The notes beneath the pieces were generated by a model. The model was not told where the DNA came from. It worked only from the letters and a program-made list of their open reading frames with translations, and made no database searches. Shown here piece after piece: positions 62,081-64,000 of a stretch of 64,000 bases of DNA. Origin of the DNA: Desulfotomaculum copahuensis (lineage in GTDB: Bacteria; Bacillota; Desulfotomaculia; Desulfotomaculales; Desulfovirgulaceae). Each line of letters opens with the position of its first letter. Position 1 is the stretch's first letter. The stretch lies in assembly GCF_001655685.1 (NCBI RefSeq), contig NZ_LYVF01000158.1:156859-220858 (forward strand). The letters run 5' to 3'. The translations under genes and the position numbers were made by a program.

Positions 62081-63262
62081 TTATTTGCCGTTCAGGCTCT
62101 GATAGTATTCCATCAAGATCTTCAGCACTTCCGGACGGCTGAACTGCGGCGGCGGCATTTCCCCGGCGCTCAGCATGCCCCGCAGCTTGGTGCCGCTGAT
62201 GCTGATCCGTTCGCTCGGATCGTGCTCGCAGGTTTTTTCGGTGGTCATGCCGTCGCACTTCTTGCAGTAGAAGGCGGCGGTAACTTTAATCGGCTGACAG
62301 AGAATTTCACCGGGCTCGAACTGGTCAAACAGTTCCTGCGCCTGGTAGGCGCCATAATAGCTGCCCACACCGGCATGGTCGCGGCCAACCAAAAGATGGC
62401 TGCAGCCGAAGTTTTGACGGAAAATGGCATGCAGGATGCCTTCACTGGGACCGGCATAGCGCATTTCCATCGGATAAACACGCATCACCACGTTTTTCCG
62501 GTTGAAGTAATTGGCGAGCAGCGCTTCATAGCACTTGAGGCGGGTTTCCGCCGGAATGTCGCCGGGCTTCAGTTTGCCTACGATGGGATGTATCAGCAGG
62601 CCGTCGCAAACTTCGTTGCCGATTTTGCACAGGAATTCATGGGAACGGTGCAGGGGGTTGCGGGTCTGGAACGCGGCCACCGTACTCCAGCCCTTGTCTA
62701 CAAAGATGGCGCGGGTCTGCGACGGCGTGGCGTAGTAGCTACCGTATTTTTTGGCGTAACCCAGCTGGCTGAATGTAACCACAGAACCACCGACATTGAC
62801 TTCACCCTGGGACATTACTTTCTGCACACCGGGGTGCTCCATGTCATCGGTGAAGAAAACCTCTTTACATTCCCTGGTTTTATCATATTCGTACTTGTCG
62901 CCCACGGTCAGAATGCCGACGTAAGTATCTGTTTCATCATCCACCAGGGCTACTTCCATCCCCTCTTTAAGGGTTGCCGCCTGCTCCCTGGTCACCGAAA
63001 GGGTAATCGGGATGGGCCAGGCCAAACCGCTGGTCAAATGCTTGGTGCCGACAACACTTTCATAATCGGCTTTGTTCATGAAACCAGTCAGGGGACTGAA
63101 TGCGCCCATGCCGATCATCAACAGGTCGGAGGTTTCCCGGGAACTCATCCGGATTACGGGCAGGCTCTTGGCCTTGGCCAAATATTCCGGGCGTTGATTT
63201 TCCGGTACCAGAACAGGGGTCAGTTTTCCCCCGTGGGGGGCGACTAAACCTTTTTTTGTCAT
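62081..63262 (-). CDS. sat: Sulfate adenylyltransferase (ATP sulfurylase), dissimilatory type
   Basis: Activates sulfate to APS, first step of sulfate respiration. From ATG 63262 (GAGGAGG ten bases upstream) 393 residues: PUA-like N-terminal domain, active-site motif QTRNPLHRSHE (199-209), GRDHAGVG near residue 293, and a C-terminal pair CKKCDG with a further Cys-His (CEH), a likely zinc site. No APS kinase domain follows, consistent with the dissimilatory enzyme of Desulfotomaculum-like bacteria. aprAB and qmo are not adjacent in this window. Two palindromic operator-like sites lie upstream. Confidence 0.97.
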   Translation of the reverse strand: MTKKGLVAPHGGKLTPVLVPENQRPEYLAKAKSLPVIRMSSRETSDLLMIGMGAFSPLTGFMNKADYESVVGTKHLTSGLAWPIPITLSVTREQAATLKEGMEVALVDDETDTYVGILTVGDKYEYDKTRECKEVFFTDDMEHPGVQKVMSQGEVNVGGSVVTFSQLGYAKKYGSYYATPSQTRAIFVDKGWSTVAAFQTRNPLHRSHEFLCKIGNEVCDGLLIHPIVGKLKPGDIPAETRLKCYEALLANYFNRKNVVMRVYPMEMRYAGPSEGILHAIFRQNFGCSHLLVGRDHAGVGSYYGAYQAQELFDQFEPGEILCQPIKVTAAFYCKKCDGMTTEKTCEHDPSERISISGTKLRGMLSAGEMPPPQFSRPEVLKILMEYYQSLNGK

Positions 63263-63308
63263 TAACAACAGGCCTCCTCTTTTGATTTCCCGGGTTCAAA
63301 CCGGACGG

Positions 63309-63332
63309 TTGTGATAGCGCATGCTATCACTT
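63309..63332. promoter_or_regulatory. Palindrome 1, 47 bp upstream of sat
   Basis: GTGATAGC and GCTATCAC arms (8 bp, perfect) flank four bases; extended form TTGTGAT-N10-ATCAC. Shares 17 of 24 positions with palindrome 2. Looks like a dimeric transcription-factor site. No regulator gene is visible in the window. Confidence 0.6.
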
Positions 63333-63599
63333 GCCATCCAAAACCACCCGGGTGAAAAGTTTTATTTCCTACTCTCCCCAAAAACAAACAAAAATACAAG
63401 CAACCTATCCGGACCGGGCGGCCCGGACTTTCCGGACGGTCACCTCCCACCCCCTTAAAAAACTTTTCTATATTATCCTTAAATAACCTTCGACATAAAA
63501 ACGTATCTTCCTTTTTTTTTATTGAAAAAGCACGGCGCATTGATTTTCCTGGCCTGCCAGAAGGATCCACCGGTACGTTTGTTTAACATAATGAAAGGA

Positions 63600-63623
63600 T
63601 TGTGATGGTGAGGGCTATCACAA
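63600..63623. promoter_or_regulatory. Palindrome 2, at the distal sat promoter
   Basis: TTGTGAT-N10-ATCACAA with the same spacing as palindrome 1, 291 bp away centre to centre. It covers the predicted transcription start of the promoter at 63626-63654, an ideal repressor position. Confidence 0.6.
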
Positions 63624-63625
63624 AT

Positions 63626-63654
63626 ATATTAACACGGATTCGCCCGGTTGGCAA
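63626..63654 (-). promoter_or_regulatory. Likely distal sat promoter
   Basis: On the minus strand TTGCCA (63649-63654), 17 bp, TAATAT (63626-63631). A start near 63619 would give about 360 bases of leader before sat. The leader contains a nested GC-rich hairpin around 63405-63435. No gene recognised in 63263-63599. Confidence 0.55.
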
Positions 63655-63712
63655 GTATGTACTGTCCATCCAGTGTGAAAAGAATGCACGGGACGAGTAA
63701 ATATGCAGCCGG

Positions 63713-64000
63713 ATGTTAATAATATACGCAACTGATGCAAAGGATGATGCCGTTTCCGTGGATGCCAAGGAAAAGAAATGCCGCTGGTATGTTCTGTCCG
63801 GGGTGCAGATAGAAGAACTGCCGGTAAAACCGGACCGTCAGGGCGTGATTGAAAGCCTGCCCCGCCGGTCCGGCAGGCAGAGCATCATATTGGGCGTATG
63901 GTATTTAAGCCGGCAAGACGTACCGGTATTCCTTTGTGATTTTCACCGCCTGTACATCTGCATCGAGGCAACGGGGCAATGGCGGGTAAAAACCATGCCC
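63713..64000 (+). CDS. Hypothetical protein, cut by the right edge
   Basis: An open frame from ATG 63713 runs without a stop to the end of the window (96 codons, MLIIYATDAKDDAVSVDAKE onward). A later start at GTG 63758 is possible, since neither start has a strong ribosome-binding site. The part visible has RWYVLSGVQIEELPV, LPRRSGRQSIILGVWYLS and VPVFLCDFHRLYICIEATG, looking like a folded beta-rich domain with no recognised motif. It diverges from sat across a shared control region, so co-regulation with sulfate activation is possible. Unknown function; coding status moderately sure. Confidence 0.45.
   Translation, partial: MLIIYATDAKDDAVSVDAKEKKCRWYVLSGVQIEELPVKPDRQGVIESLPRRSGRQSIILGVWYLSRQDVPVFLCDFHRLYICIEATGQWRVKTMP

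Noticed and set aside
63262..63570. 102-codon minus-strand frame upstream of sat
   Set aside because: Runs through the operator palindrome and promoter region, lacks a good start and overlaps the sat ribosome-binding site. Treated as non-coding leader.
63583..63768. 61-codon minus-strand frame across the sat promoter
   Set aside because: Covers the -35/-10 and palindrome 2, no ribosome-binding site.

Overview
The window reads as chromosome from a GC-rich, endospore-forming, anaerobic, sulfate-reducing Firmicute of the Desulfotomaculum/Pelotomaculum (Peptococcaceae) type. The evidence is a complete Gram-positive dcw cluster (mraZ to ftsZ), the forespore/mother-cell sporulation genes spoIIGA, sigE, sigG, spoIIR and ymxH, a class III anaerobic ribonucleotide reductase (nrdD/nrdG), and a dissimilatory-type sulfate adenylyltransferase (sat). 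MurE carries the DNPR motif expected for meso-diaminopimelate peptidoglycan. No rRNA, tRNA, CRISPR array, insertion sequence or prophage was seen. The genus is inference from gene content.

Layout. 1-2.8 kb: proC (cut by the left edge), sepF, a PLP-homeostasis protein and a HlyD-like membrane protein. 2.9-6.6 kb: phoU, pstB and the phoR/phoP two-component pair. A four-repeat, 11-bp-phased PhoP-type box lies in front of pstB, partly inside the end of phoR. 6.7-9.3 kb: pgeF and a beta-CASP metallo-beta-lactamase nuclease. 9.4-9.8 kb: a plus-strand FmdB zinc ribbon with a structured leader. 10-13.4 kb: nrdG, nrdD and nrdR. 13.6-18.1 kb: ymxH, spoIIR, sigG, sigE, spoIIGA. 18.4-18.7 kb: a decayed trehalose-synthase-like glycosyltransferase fragment. 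18.8-23.9 kb: a 40-codon basic protein, ftsZ, ftsA, sbp, two DUF881 genes and ftsQ. 24.1-29.7 kb: a five-gene oligopeptide ABC transporter sitting inside the dcw cluster. 30-45.9 kb: murA, murB, murC, murG, ftsW, murD, mraY, murF, murE, spoVD/pbpB, ftsL, rsmH and mraZ. Almost everything up to here is on the minus strand.

Right part. 46-48.2 kb: a PHP phosphatase, a MetE/UROD-like protein and a small coiled-coil protein. 48.2-53.7 kb: an alpha-glucan module (GH15 hydrolase, a GH57 branching enzyme fused to a GT4 glycosyltransferase, and a DUF4912 protein). 54-55.8 kb: a Fur-family regulator and a D,D-carboxypeptidase. 56-60.6 kb: plus-strand genes for a 46-residue protein, an MFS transporter, a polysaccharide deacetylase and an acyl-CoA synthetase. 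A 44-residue membrane peptide gene with its own promoter runs against the end of the deacetylase. 60.7-63.3 kb: htrA and sat. A partial gene of unknown function leaves the right edge.

How it works together: most of the window serves cell-wall precursor synthesis, septation and asymmetric sporulation division. Phosphate sensing, deoxynucleotide supply, storage-glucan turnover and sulfate activation are appended. The least explained parts are the sat control region (two matching palindromes 291 bp apart), the unannotated small proteins near ftsZ and the deacetylase, and the opp operon between murA and ftsQ.
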